64,000 bases of DNA from a bacterium (GTDB taxonomy: Bacteria; Acidobacteriota; Thermoanaerobaculia; Multivoradales; J023): contig JAAELT010000725.1 of the NCBI GenBank assembly GCA_024226315.1, forward strand, positions 1 to 64,000. Direction: 5' to 3'. Positions 31,557 through 40,700 of this stretch are shown here, piece after piece. The notes under the pieces were generated by a model, which saw only the letters and a program-made list of their open reading frames with translations, searched no databases and was not told the DNA's origin. Position 1 is the first letter of the stretch; each line of letters begins with the position of its first letter. The translations under genes were made by a program, and so were the position numbers.

Positions 31557-33974
31557 TCATGCCGCTTCCTCCCGAGCCGCGGTTTCGGCGACCCGAGGGT
31601 CGTGCCGGGTCGGGCCCTCACCGCGCCGGCGGTCGAGCGCCAGGAGCGCGCCGCCGGTGCCGCCGAGGGTGAACAACGCGCTGGTCGCCAGCGCCACGGC
31701 CACGGCCAGGCCGAGCCAGCGGTTGGTGGGCACGCTCGAGGCGAGCAGCAGGCCGAATCCGAGGATGACCGCGGCGGCGTCGATCAGGATCGCCGGGGCG
31801 ACGGCGCGCACGGCCTGTACCCCGGGCCGGGTCTCTGCCTGGGTCGTGGCGACGTTGCGGTAGGAGCGGTAACGGGCGAGGAGATGGAGGCTGTAGTCGA
31901 CGCCGATGCCGAGGGTCACGGCGCAGAACATCGAGGTCGCGACCCCCAGCGGAATCCCGAGCCATCCCAGGACGCCCAGGGTACAAACCAGGCCGACCGC
32001 GGACGGCGCAACGGCCAGGAAGCCGATGCGGAGCGACCGGAAAAGCAAGCTGGCGATCAGGCCACAGCCGGTGAAGGCGAGCAGCAAGGAGCCGACCTGG
32101 GTGCGAACGATTGCCGGGATCATTGCCTGGGACACCGCCAGGTCGCCCGCCAGGGCTACGCGAGCGTGGCCTGGCGCCAGATACTGCCGCTCATGGCGCC
32201 GCACTGCGTCGATCAGCTCCGCCGTCTTGAGATAGTCGGCGCCTTCGAGCAGTACCGTGACCACCGTGCTCCGGAAGGCGTCGTCCACCAGCTCGCGGCG
32301 CCGCGTCTCGCCACGCACGTTGGCCAGACGCCGGATGTGGAGGTGGATCCAGTGTGGGTCGTCGACGAACACGCGGCTTTGCTCGTGCCGCTCGCCCCAC
32401 AGATAGGCGGTGGTCGAGAGATGGCTGGCCAGGCCCAGCACCGCGCCGACCTCCGGACGTTCCCGGAGCGCCTCTTCGAAGGCCTGGAGCCTGTGCAAGG
32501 CCGCCGGCGCGAGCAGCGGGCCGCTGGCTGCCGGGATGGCTGGAACCTGCTCCGGCGGCGGGTCGAAGGTGACCGCGAGATGGAGGATGTGGGTGCCGGC
32601 GAGCATCTGGTCGGCTCGCTCCGACGCCAGGCGCAGCGGGCTATCGCTGGCGAAGTTGTGAACCCAGCTGTCCTGGACGATCAGTCGTGGCAGGCCGACG
32701 GTCAGAAGGCTCATCGCCAGGGCGAAACCCGGCACGGTCCAGCGCCAGCCGCCGGCCAGGGCGGTGCCCATTGCCGTCAGTCGGGACAGAGGAGCTGGTC
32801 GAGCGGAGGCCCGGGGTGCGGCGGGCAGCAGGGTCCACAGCGAGGGCGTCACGGTCAGCGACCAGGCCATCGAGAACAGGACGCCGAGGGCGGTGAACAG
32901 CCCGAAGCTCGCCACCGGCCGGATGCTCGAGCTCGAGAACGTGAGGAAACCGACCGCCGTGGTCAGGGAAGTGAAGACCACCGGCCGGGCCAGCTCCCGG
33001 AGCGTCCTCTCGCTCGCGCGGCGGATGGACTCGGCTGCCGCGCGCCGGTAGAACGACCACAGCAGGTGGACCTCGTCGGCGATCCCGACCGTGACCAGGA
33101 CCACCGGAATCATCGCGGTGGTGAGGTAGACAGGCTCGCCGCTCCAGCCGATCAAGCCGAAGGTGAACAACTGAGCGGCCCCGACCTTGACCAGGCCGAT
33201 CGACGCCGCGGCAAGCCGTCCGCAAGCAACCCAGAGCGCGGTGCCGACGACCAGGAGAACGAGCGGGATCAGCAGAGCGAGATCGTGCAGGATGTGCTCT
33301 CCCAGGAGCGCCTCCGCCGCCGGCGCGCCGACCACCGTCACATGGTGCCCCTGCCCGGCGTAGGGTCGAGCCACCGCCGCCACTCGGTGATAGAGGGTTC
33401 GCCGGTCGGCGTGCCCGAGGCGGCCGGCGTGACTGCCCGACGATGGCGGGTTGGGGATGCCGACCATCACCACGGCGGCCGTGCGGTCGTGGGAGACCAG
33501 GGTGCCGTGGAGAACATCGGTCGCCTCGATCTCCGAGCGCAGCTCCTCCAGTCGCCCGGCATCCACCGGGGGCGGCTCCAGCATGCCGAGGAAATCGCCG
33601 GTCCGGGGGTGGAAGCGCGGGCTCCGCTCGGTCGCCAGACTGACCACGTACTCCGGATCGACCCCCTCCAGGCCGGCCAGGTCGCGGGCCAGTGAGTCGA
33701 GGCGAGAGACGGTCTCGGCATTGAAGATGCCGTCTTCGTGCTCCGTCTCAAGAATGACGAGGAGGGGATCGCGCAGGCCGAAATGGCGCCGCACCTCCAG
33801 ATCGGTGATGATGGCCGGATCCATGACGGGGACCAGCGCCGAGCCGTCGGTGCGAAGCTCGAGACGTAGGAGGCCGGGCACCGCCGCGGCGAGCACGAGG
33901 CTCGCGACCAGGAGAGCTCTGAACGGGCGACCTGCCGCTTCCGTCCCGATGTGACTCGCCCAATCTCTCCGCAC
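31557..33974 (-). CDS. MMPL/RND-family transporter
   Basis: This 805-residue membrane protein has the RND layout: one helix at the N-terminus (about 20-40), a periplasmic loop to about 235, a block of five or six helices (about 235-420), a second periplasmic loop (about 450-640) and another helix block (about 650-790). The MMPL signature VGIADEVHLLWSFYRR (first block) and GIGVDYSLHLLARYR (second) are both complete, with the buried Asp residues of RND proton relays. Loss or shortening of the periplasmic porter part, as in lipid-exporting MMPL proteins, suggests export of lipids or hopanoids, not drug efflux. No membrane-fusion or outer-membrane partner is adjacent. The start is GTG after AGGGGAGC. 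Confidence 0.92.
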   Translation of the reverse strand: MRRDWASHIGTEAAGRPFRALLVASLVLAAAVPGLLRLELRTDGSALVPVMDPAIITDLEVRRHFGLRDPLLVILETEHEDGIFNAETVSRLDSLARDLAGLEGVDPEYVVSLATERSPRFHPRTGDFLGMLEPPPVDAGRLEELRSEIEATDVLHGTLVSHDRTAAVVMVGIPNPPSSGSHAGRLGHADRRTLYHRVAAVARPYAGQGHHVTVVGAPAAEALLGEHILHDLALLIPLVLLVVGTALWVACGRLAAASIGLVKVGAAQLFTFGLIGWSGEPVYLTTAMIPVVLVTVGIADEVHLLWSFYRRAAAESIRRASERTLRELARPVVFTSLTTAVGFLTFSSSSIRPVASFGLFTALGVLFSMAWSLTVTPSLWTLLPAAPRASARPAPLSRLTAMGTALAGGWRWTVPGFALAMSLLTVGLPRLIVQDSWVHNFASDSPLRLASERADQMLAGTHILHLAVTFDPPPEQVPAIPAASGPLLAPAALHRLQAFEEALRERPEVGAVLGLASHLSTTAYLWGERHEQSRVFVDDPHWIHLHIRRLANVRGETRRRELVDDAFRSTVVTVLLEGADYLKTAELIDAVRRHERQYLAPGHARVALAGDLAVSQAMIPAIVRTQVGSLLLAFTGCGLIASLLFRSLRIGFLAVAPSAVGLVCTLGVLGWLGIPLGVATSMFCAVTLGIGVDYSLHLLARYRSYRNVATTQAETRPGVQAVRAVAPAILIDAAAVILGFGLLLASSVPTNRWLGLAVAVALATSALFTLGGTGGALLALDRRRGEGPTRHDPRVAETAAREEAA

Positions 33975-34229
33975 GCTCGCTCCCCTGGCTGTGTTGCAAT
34001 TACTCTAGATTCGACCTCGATGGGGGCTGAATCTCATCGAAGAAAGTCAATATGTCAACCCTTTTGAGCAAGATGGGAGAAGATATTTAGCGAAGAGTCT
34101 TCATACGATATCGTTCGCATTAATGCGATGGAATTCTGATATTTATAGCCAAGCATCATAAAATTTGCTCGCTCAGTCAATTTGACCCAACGGACGTTTC
34201 TCCACTGGACGTCCTGGGCCAGGAGCTGA
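33975..34229. other. AT-rich island between the MMPL gene and gene fragments
   Basis: About 34020-34175 is strikingly richer in A and T than the rest of the window and holds no ORF of note. The change in composition is abrupt on both sides. It may be acquired DNA or an unusual regulatory region. It lies just before gene fragments and a duplicated mnmA end. Confidence 0.6.
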
Positions 34230-34571
34230 TCTGGCCGGCTAGCCCTGGCGCTGGCCGGCTGTCTGCTCGGCGCCGTAGCGGCGCAGACCGCGTACGCAGG
34301 GGACAATGCTCAGTACGTCTCTCAGAACGTACCGTCGTCGATCAGCGTCGGCGAGACGCGCTCGGTGTCGGTCACGATGATGAAAACCGGAACCACGACC
34401 TGGACGGAGTCGGGCCTCTATCGGCTGGGGACGCAGAATCCCCTCACGGCCCATACCCTGGGGCATTTCGACGGTTTCGAGCGAACCGATCTCGTGCGAC
34501 AGTTGATCTCGCTGCTGCCGGGCGGCGGAGTCGCGATCATGCCGCCGCCGAGGCAGCGTTCGCCGTCGTAG
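34230..34571 (+). pseudogene. Fragment of an exported NBR1-Ig-like protein
   Basis: The frame opens after a TGA with no start codon in a good place. It reads SGRLALALAGCLLGAVAAQTAYAG, which is a signal peptide, then NAQYVSQNVPSSISVGETRSVSVTMMKTGTTTWTESGLYRLGTQNP. This matches the NBR1-type Ig domain found in many acidobacterial secreted proteins. After that the sequence changes to unrelated residues and runs into a copy of the mnmA 3' end. Both ends are lost, so it is a remnant. I infer the domain from pattern only. Confidence 0.6.
34526..34571. repeat. Copy of the mnmA 3' end (direct repeat, left)
   Basis: These 46 bases match the last codons of mnmA at 35132-35177 with two differences. Read on the minus strand they encode YDGERCLGGGMIATP, but the stop codon is missing. 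The two copies flank about 560 bases. Confidence 0.92.
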
Positions 34572-34575
34572 GCGT

Positions 34576-34677
34576 CTACTTTTCGTCGACGAAGAAAACG
34601 CCGGAAGCTGCGATCCCCAGGCCCAGCAGGGGCACGTGCCATCCATATTGGAAGTCGGGTCCCCTGTCGATCAGCAC
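34576..34677 (-). pseudogene. Short membrane-protein C-terminal fragment
   Basis: From a GTG at 34677 the frame reads VLIDRGPDFQYGWHVP, then LLGLGIAASGVFFVDEK and a stop. It is in the same frame as the gene at 34696-35022, whose TGA stop separates the two by only six codons. It is either the tail of that gene beyond a nonsense codon or an unrelated remnant. Confidence 0.4.
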
Positions 34678-34695
34678 GTTGCCCGTTCCGTTCTG

Positions 34696-35022
34696 TCAGA
34701 GGAGGAGGACCAGCTTTCGGAGCTTCTCCAGCCCCGTCGACATCTGCGCCAGGGACGGAAAGTCCGTGTAGTGGATCTTGTCCACGGCGACATCGAGCGG
34801 CCGCGGACGGTCGCGCAAGAAGATCATCAGGTGGATGTTCTCGTCGCCCCTCACGACAGCCCGGAACACCGACAGCCCCGCAACGTCGCCGAAAGCGACG
34901 CGCCCGATCGTGGGCGGCGTCACGTCGAGACCGCCCTCCCAACCGCGCAGTCGATACACCTCCTGGGGTTGGTGGATCAGCTCCGCTTTGTCAAGGACCA
35001 GATCGAAGACCCGCATTCCCAT
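34696..35022 (-). CDS. Unknown 108-residue protein inside the mnmA direct repeats
   Basis: A GGAGGGATC site precedes an ATG at 35022. The protein, MGMRVFDLVLDKAELIHQPQEVYRLRGWEGGLDVTPP..., then VRGDENIHLMIFLRDRPRPLDVAVDKIHYTDFP, has no family I recognise. It reads like a compact alpha/beta domain and has no signal peptide. Codon use and GC look like those of the host. It ends in LRKLVLLL before a TGA, and the same frame remains open for 39 more codons with a hydrophobic end, so a mutation may have cut it short. It is the only complete gene between the 46-bp repeats. Confidence 0.55.
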   Translation of the reverse strand: MGMRVFDLVLDKAELIHQPQEVYRLRGWEGGLDVTPPTIGRVAFGDVAGLSVFRAVVRGDENIHLMIFLRDRPRPLDVAVDKIHYTDFPSLAQMSTGLEKLRKLVLLL

Positions 35023-35128
35023 GATGATCCCTCCGTCTGAACCGTTGTCGGTCTCGCACATATTATCACTGCCGCCCGTGTCGAGGGCGGCCGTGGCCTG
35101 GTCACGTTTCCGCCAGGGCACCAACCGG

Positions 35129-36187
35129 TCACGGAGTCGCGATCATGCCGCCCCCGAGACAGCGTTCGCCGTCGTAGAGCACCGCCCACTGACCCTCTGC
35201 GATGCCAGGATCCGCCTCGTCGAGCCGAACCTCCAAGCCACCTCCAGATCGTTGCCGGATCCGACAGGGAATCGTCTTCGGGCTATGCCGGACCTTGACG
35301 TCCAGGCGATCTGATTCCGGCGGCCGGCCGATCCAGTGGACGTCGGGGACCGCGAAGCGATCGCGGCGGTGCTCCGCCAGGTGACTGCGGTTCGAGACGT
35401 ACACCACGTTCTCTCGCACGTCTTTGGCGACCACGTACCAGGGGCCGCCGCCGAGGCCCAGGCCGCGGCGCTGCCCCGTGGTGTGGAACCAGTAGCCGCG
35501 ATGCTCGCCCAGCCGGCGGCCCGATTCGACTTCCCGGATCTCGCCGCGCCGCTCGCCCAGGTAGCTGCGCACGAAGTCGTCGAAGCGGATCTTGCCCAGA
35601 AAGCAGATGCCCTGGGAGTCCTTGCGCTCCCGGTTCGGCAGCTCGAAGCGGTGCGCGAGATCGCGCACCTCCGACTTGTGGAGCTCGCCCACCGGAAAGA
35701 GGCAGCGTCCGAGCTGACTCTGGCTCAGCCGGAAGAGGAAGTAGGTCTGGTCCTTGACCGGATCCGAGCCCTTGAACAGCTCGACGTCCTCGCCCCGCCG
35801 GCGGATGCGCGCGTAGTGACCCGACGCCACGCGGTCGAACGGCCGATCGGCGACGGTTTCGAAGAAGGCGCCGAACTTGACGTGGCGGTTGCAGAGGATG
35901 TCCGGGCTGGGCGTGCGACCGGCCGAGAGCTCTGCGATCGTCCAGCTGACCACCAGCCGGTGGTACTCCCGCTGCAGCGAAACCACCTCGAGCGGAACGT
36001 CCGCGGTCGCGCACACCTCACGTGCGAACCGAAGATCCTTTTCCCATGGGCAATCGCCGAGATGGGCGAGCTCGTCCTCGAGCCAGATCTTGAGATAGAA
36101 GGCATGGACCTCGTGACCTTCTTCCCGGAGCAGACGCAGGGCGACCGAGCTGTCGACGCCGCCCGAGAGCAGCACGGCGATTCTCAT
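35129..36187 (-). CDS. mnmA: tRNA-specific 2-thiouridylase MnmA
   Basis: This 352-residue enzyme thiolates U34 of tRNA-Lys, -Glu and -Gln. It has the PP-loop SGGVDSSVAL (about 8-17), the catalytic Cys in ILCNRHVKFGAF (about 97-108) and the second Cys in DSQGICFLGK, all intact. The C-terminal part has YVSNRSH..., VRHSPKTIPCRI and the usual LYDGERCLGGG end. It follows hsdM by 20 bases on the same strand with no strong ribosome-binding site. A copy of its last 46 bases lies 600 bases downstream. Confidence 0.96.
   Translation of the reverse strand: MRIAVLLSGGVDSSVALRLLREEGHEVHAFYLKIWLEDELAHLGDCPWEKDLRFAREVCATADVPLEVVSLQREYHRLVVSWTIAELSAGRTPSPDILCNRHVKFGAFFETVADRPFDRVASGHYARIRRRGEDVELFKGSDPVKDQTYFLFRLSQSQLGRCLFPVGELHKSEVRDLAHRFELPNRERKDSQGICFLGKIRFDDFVRSYLGERRGEIREVESGRRLGEHRGYWFHTTGQRRGLGLGGGPWYVVAKDVRENVVYVSNRSHLAEHRRDRFAVPDVHWIGRPPESDRLDVKVRHSPKTIPCRIRQRSGGGLEVRLDEADPGIAEGQWAVLYDGERCLGGGMIATP
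35132..35177. repeat. mnmA 3' end (direct repeat, right)
   Basis: This copy contains the true end of mnmA including its TGA stop. It repeats 34526-34571. The arrangement resembles the two attachment-site copies left when an element inserts at a gene's 3' end. Confidence 0.9.
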
Positions 36188-36207
36188 GGCCCCGAGGGTA
36201 CTATTCT

Positions 36208-37725
36208 TCAGACCTCGTAGCCCAGGTCGGTCAGGTGGCCCAGGAGCTTCGACTCGGCCTCGTCACGCCTCGCACGCAGTTCCTTGTACTTGCGGATCGC
36301 CGGCGGCATATCGATCGGCACCTCCGGCTCGACGTTGGTGACGTAGCGCGAAATGTTGAGATTGTGGTCGTTGTCACGGATCTCGTCCAAGTCGACGACA
36401 CGGGCGAAGCGCTCCTCGTCCTCGAAGGTACGGAAGGCTCCGACCAGGCGGGCGACGTTGGCGTCTGCGAGGTAGTTCTGGTTCTTGCCCTCCTCGACTT
36501 GCGCCAGCCCCTGCACGAACAGCACCCGGCCGCGACGAGAGGCTCTCTTGCGCCGGTTGATGATCAGCACGCAGGCCGAGATACCGGTGCCGTAGAATAG
36601 ATTCGGCGCTAGCCCGAGGATGGCTTCCACCAGATCGTCCTCCACCAGCCCGCGGCGGATCTGCTCCTCGACCCCGCGGCGAAACAGGATGCCGTGAGGC
36701 ACCACCACCCCCAGCATGCCGCGCGCGCCCAGGCTCGCCAGCATGTGCTGCACAAAGGCCAGGTCGCCGTAGCTGCGCGGCGGGCAGCCGTAGACGTCGC
36801 GGCCGAAAGCGTCACCGCGGTGCCAGTCCTCGTGGCCCCAGTTCTTCAGCGAGAACGGTGGATTGGCCAGCACGCGGTCGAATGTATTCAGCCGTCCGCG
36901 CACCACGTGCTTGGGGTGACGGAGGGTATCGCCGCGCACCACCTGGGCCTCGTCGATGTCGTGGAGGAAAAGGTTCATCTGACAGATGGCCCAGGTGTTG
37001 AGGTTCATCTCCTGGCCGTAGAGCTCGAGCGAGGAGGGCTCCTTGCCTTGGCGCCTGAGAAAGTGCACGGCTTCGAGCAGCATGCCGCCGGAGCCGCAGG
37101 CGGGGTCGTAGATCGACATGCCCTCGCGGGGATCGAGGCACTCCACCAGCAGGCGTACCACCTGTTTTGGGGTGTAGAACTCGCCACCCTTCTTGCCGGC
37201 ATCGTCGGCGAACTGGGCGATCAGATACTCGTAGGCGTTGCCGAGCATGTCGGCCTCGACATCGGCGTTGCGCAGTCGGTGCTTCTCGAAGTGGCGTAGG
37301 AGCAGCTCCAGGGTAGCGTCGGGGAAGCGCTCGCGGTTGTCGAAGCCGACGTCTTGAAACACTCCCGCGAGGCTCAGATTGGTCTGCTCGATGGCGCGGA
37401 AAGCGGCGTTGAGATGGCGGCCGATGTCGCGTCGGTGGCGGCGCACCGCCTTCCAGGCGGCGTGGGGCGGCAGGTGGAAGCGATGTTCGGTGGGGTCCGC
37501 GGCGCGCGCCGGATCGCCGTAGCGTTCCAGGCGCTCCTCGAACTCCTCCTCCCAAACGTCGCACAGTCGCTTGTAGAACAGCAGGCCGAAGATGTAGTGC
37601 TTGAAGTCCGAGCTGTCGATCTTGCCCCGCAGGATGTTGGCGGATTCCCAGAGATGGCTCTCCAACTGGTGCGCGCTGAGCTGTGCGCTCTCCTTCTTGC
37701 CGTTCTCCCGCACGGACCTTGCCAT
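36208..37725 (-). CDS. hsdM: Type I restriction-modification methylase subunit, orphan HsdM
   Basis: This 505-residue adenine-N6 methylase has a helical N-terminal domain (about 15-165; the HsdM_N pattern with QLESHLWESANILRGKIDSSDFKHYIFGLLFYKRL). The catalytic domain has FYTPKQVVRLLVE, the SAM motif DPACGSGGMLLEAV (about 215-228) and NPPF (about 290-293), all intact. A C-terminal helical tail ends in a coiled coil. Its start overlaps the stop of the hybrid kinase gene (TGATG), so translation is coupled. No specificity subunit (HsdS) or nuclease (HsdR) is in the window: mnmA follows directly. It is either a solitary methylase or the remaining part of a lost system. Confidence 0.94.
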   Translation of the reverse strand: MARSVRENGKKESAQLSAHQLESHLWESANILRGKIDSSDFKHYIFGLLFYKRLCDVWEEEFEERLERYGDPARAADPTEHRFHLPPHAAWKAVRRHRRDIGRHLNAAFRAIEQTNLSLAGVFQDVGFDNRERFPDATLELLLRHFEKHRLRNADVEADMLGNAYEYLIAQFADDAGKKGGEFYTPKQVVRLLVECLDPREGMSIYDPACGSGGMLLEAVHFLRRQGKEPSSLELYGQEMNLNTWAICQMNLFLHDIDEAQVVRGDTLRHPKHVVRGRLNTFDRVLANPPFSLKNWGHEDWHRGDAFGRDVYGCPPRSYGDLAFVQHMLASLGARGMLGVVVPHGILFRRGVEEQIRRGLVEDDLVEAILGLAPNLFYGTGISACVLIINRRKRASRRGRVLFVQGLAQVEEGKNQNYLADANVARLVGAFRTFEDEERFARVVDLDEIRDNDHNLNISRYVTNVEPEVPIDMPPAIRKYKELRARRDEAESKLLGHLTDLGYEV

Positions 37726-40700
37726 CAGGAAGTTCCGCCGGTGGAGTGGGTGGTCTGCTCGGTCAGAACCTCGCCCAGGACCCGCGCCAGATCGTCGGCC
37801 TTGAACGGCTTGCCGATCACGCCGCGGAAGCCGTAGTCGCGGTAGCTCGACAGCACCGGGTCGTTCGAATAGCCGCTCATCACCACCGCGCGGACCGAGG
37901 GGTCGAGACCGCGCAGGTGGTCGATAGCTTCGCGCCCGCCCATGCCTCCTGGAATAGTGAGATCCATGATCACGGCGTCGTAGGGCTGCTCGCGGTCGAG
38001 CGCCTGGCGATAGCGATCGATGGCTTCTCGCCCATCGGCGGCCAGGGTCGCCTCGTAGCCCAGTTGCTCGACGATCGAGCCGGTGACGTGCCTGACGGCG
38101 TCCTCGTCGTCCATGATCAGAATCCGGCCGCCGGCCGAGATCGAGATCGGAAGTCCAGCGACCGACGGACGAACCTGGGACTTCGAGGCAGGCAGAAACA
38201 GGGTGAAGGTCGTGCCTTCGCCCGGCCGTGACTCGACGGTCAGGAGCCCCTCGTGCTTCCTGGCGATCGAGTACGCCGACGCCAGCCCCAGTCCCCGCCC
38301 CTCCTGCTTGGTGGAGAAGTAGGGGTCGAAGACGCGGGCCTGATGGCTGCTCGGGATGCCGATGCCGTGATCGACGACGTCGATGGCGATGTATTTGCCG
38401 GCGGGCAGCGCCGGCGTCGTCTCGGTCGTGTTGCGGCCGACGATCCGCACGGTACCGCCGTCGGGCATCGACTGGATGGCGTTGATCAACAGGTTGTTGA
38501 CCACCTGGGAGATCTGCCCGGCGTCGATCTCGACCACCCACAGCTCCGGCGGCAGGTCGATCTCACACAGCACGTTGGAGCCGCTCATGACGAACGAGGC
38601 CGAGTCGCGGATGACCTCCGAGATCGAGGCCGCCATGCGCACCGGATCGCCGCCGAGGGAGAAGGTCAGGAGCTGATGGGTCAGGTCCTTCGCCCGCATC
38701 ACCGCGTTCTCGGCATCCTCCATGAATCGGCCTCGGCGACTCTCGGGCAGGTCGGTCGATCCGAGCAGGCTGAGATTGCCGAGCAGCACGGTCAGCAGGT
38801 TGTTGAAGTCGTGTGCAATGCCGCCGGCGAGCAGCCCGAGGGCCTCGAGCTTCTGCCCTTTGGCCAGCTCGCTCTCGAGCTGCGTTTTCTCGGTGATGTC
38901 CCTGAAGGCGAGCACCATACCCGTGTAGTGGCCGCTCGCTCGCAGGATCGGCGATCCGGAGAGCTCCACTAGCCGCCGATCGCCCCGGCGCGTGATCAGA
39001 TCGGCGTTGCCCATCTGCTCGAACCTCTCGAGCTGGTCAGGCCCGGGCAGCACCAGACGCTGGCCAAGGCCGCCGGCGGGCGCCGTCTGGTGCAGCCGCA
39101 GAACGCGCTCGAGGGGCAGCCCCACGGCGTCGCCGCTCGACCAGCTGGTGATCTCCTCCGCCGTGGGGTTGAGCAGCACGATCTCGCCGCGTTCGTCAGT
39201 GGCGATGAGGCCGTCGTCGATGTTGCGCAGGGTCAGCGACAGGCGCTCCTTCTCGGTCATCAACTGGGAGACTCGCTCGGCGACCTCGGCTTCCAGCCGG
39301 CGCGAGTACCTGCGCTGCGCGTAGTGCCTGGAGACGCCGTAGATGGCGGCTCCCAGAGCGATCGCGGCGGCGAAGAGAAACCAGGCTTGGCGCCAGAACG
39401 GGTTCGCGATGGTCAGCTGAGCGGAGGAGACCGTGGCGCTCCAGGTGCCTTCGGCGTTGGCCGCTTTCAAATGCAGAACGTAGCGGCCCGGCGCCAGGTT
39501 GGTGTAGCGGAGCTCGCGGTCGGGCGACTTGTCGGGCTCGCTCCAGTCGGCCTCGAAGCCCTCGAGGCGGCTGCTGATGAGGATGCGGTCCTCGTCGAGC
39601 AGGGAGACGGCGCGGAAGCGGAAGGTGAGGTCGTTCTCGTCATGGCGGAAGCGCAGCGGCGCGGTCAGCGGCATCAGCCGGTCCCCGGTGTCGACTCCGG
39701 TGAGCGAGACGAGCGGCGGTCCGCGCGGCGGCCCGGGGCGGGCGTCGGAGTACACGGTGACGCCGCTTTCGGTGCCGATCCACACCCGTCCGCGGGAATC
39801 GACCATGCCGGCGGCCCGGTTGGTCTCGCGTCCCGCCAGGCCGTCTTCGATGGTGAAGTGATCGAGGTGCGTGCCGTCCCAGCGCAGGACGCCGTTGTCG
39901 GTGCCGAACCAGATCCTGCTTTCGGTGTCCCGGACCATGAAGTAGATCGGTCGCTCGATGCGCGGCACGGGCGCTACTTGTGGCATCAGTGCCTCGCCTG
40001 TCGCGCGGTGTAGGCCGGCCGAGGTGCCGGCAAACACTCCCTCGGGCGCCTCCAGCATCGCGAAGACACTGTTGCACGCGGTCGCCTCGTCGCAGGTCCA
40101 GGTCCGCCAGCCGTCATCGGCGAAGCGATACAAGCCCGAGGACGCTGCCAGGTAGAGCGCGCCGCCGGTAGCTTCGAAGATCCTGCGGATGCGAATCCGA
40201 GGCGCCTTGATCGAAGCGGGCTCGAACGAGCCGTCCGCGAGGACCCGCAGCTCGCCCTCGGTCGCCGCCCACAGGCGTCCGCGGGAGTCGTGGAGCACCG
40301 CGGTCACCGAGCCCGCGAGCCCGTCGTCGGCGCCGTACCAGCGTATCCGGCCGGCAGGATCGAGACGGCCGAGACCCAGTGTACCGGCCGCCATCCAGAG
40401 GTTGCCGGCCGCGTCCTCGGTGAGGTCGCTGACCCGCTCGGGTCGGGAGGATCCCGACTCCGCGCCGGGGCCGGGCAGGGGCAGCGTGCGGATCTCGGGG
40501 CCGCTCAGCAGCGAAAGGCCGCCGCGGTGGCCGAGAACGATGTCGCCTCCATCGCGTTCGAGCACGGCGGTCACCCCGTCGTCGAAAAGCCCTTGCGAGC
40601 GTCCCCAACGGGCGAGCTGGCGGCTGATCAGCTTGCTGACGCCGCGCTCGGTGCCAACCCACAGGTTGTCTTCGCGGTCGAGGAATAGAGCGGTCACGCC

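Noticed and set aside
37683..38231. Plus-strand frames around the kinase-HsdM junction as a possible HsdS
   Set aside because: They show no target-recognition-domain pattern and are antisense to well-supported genes.
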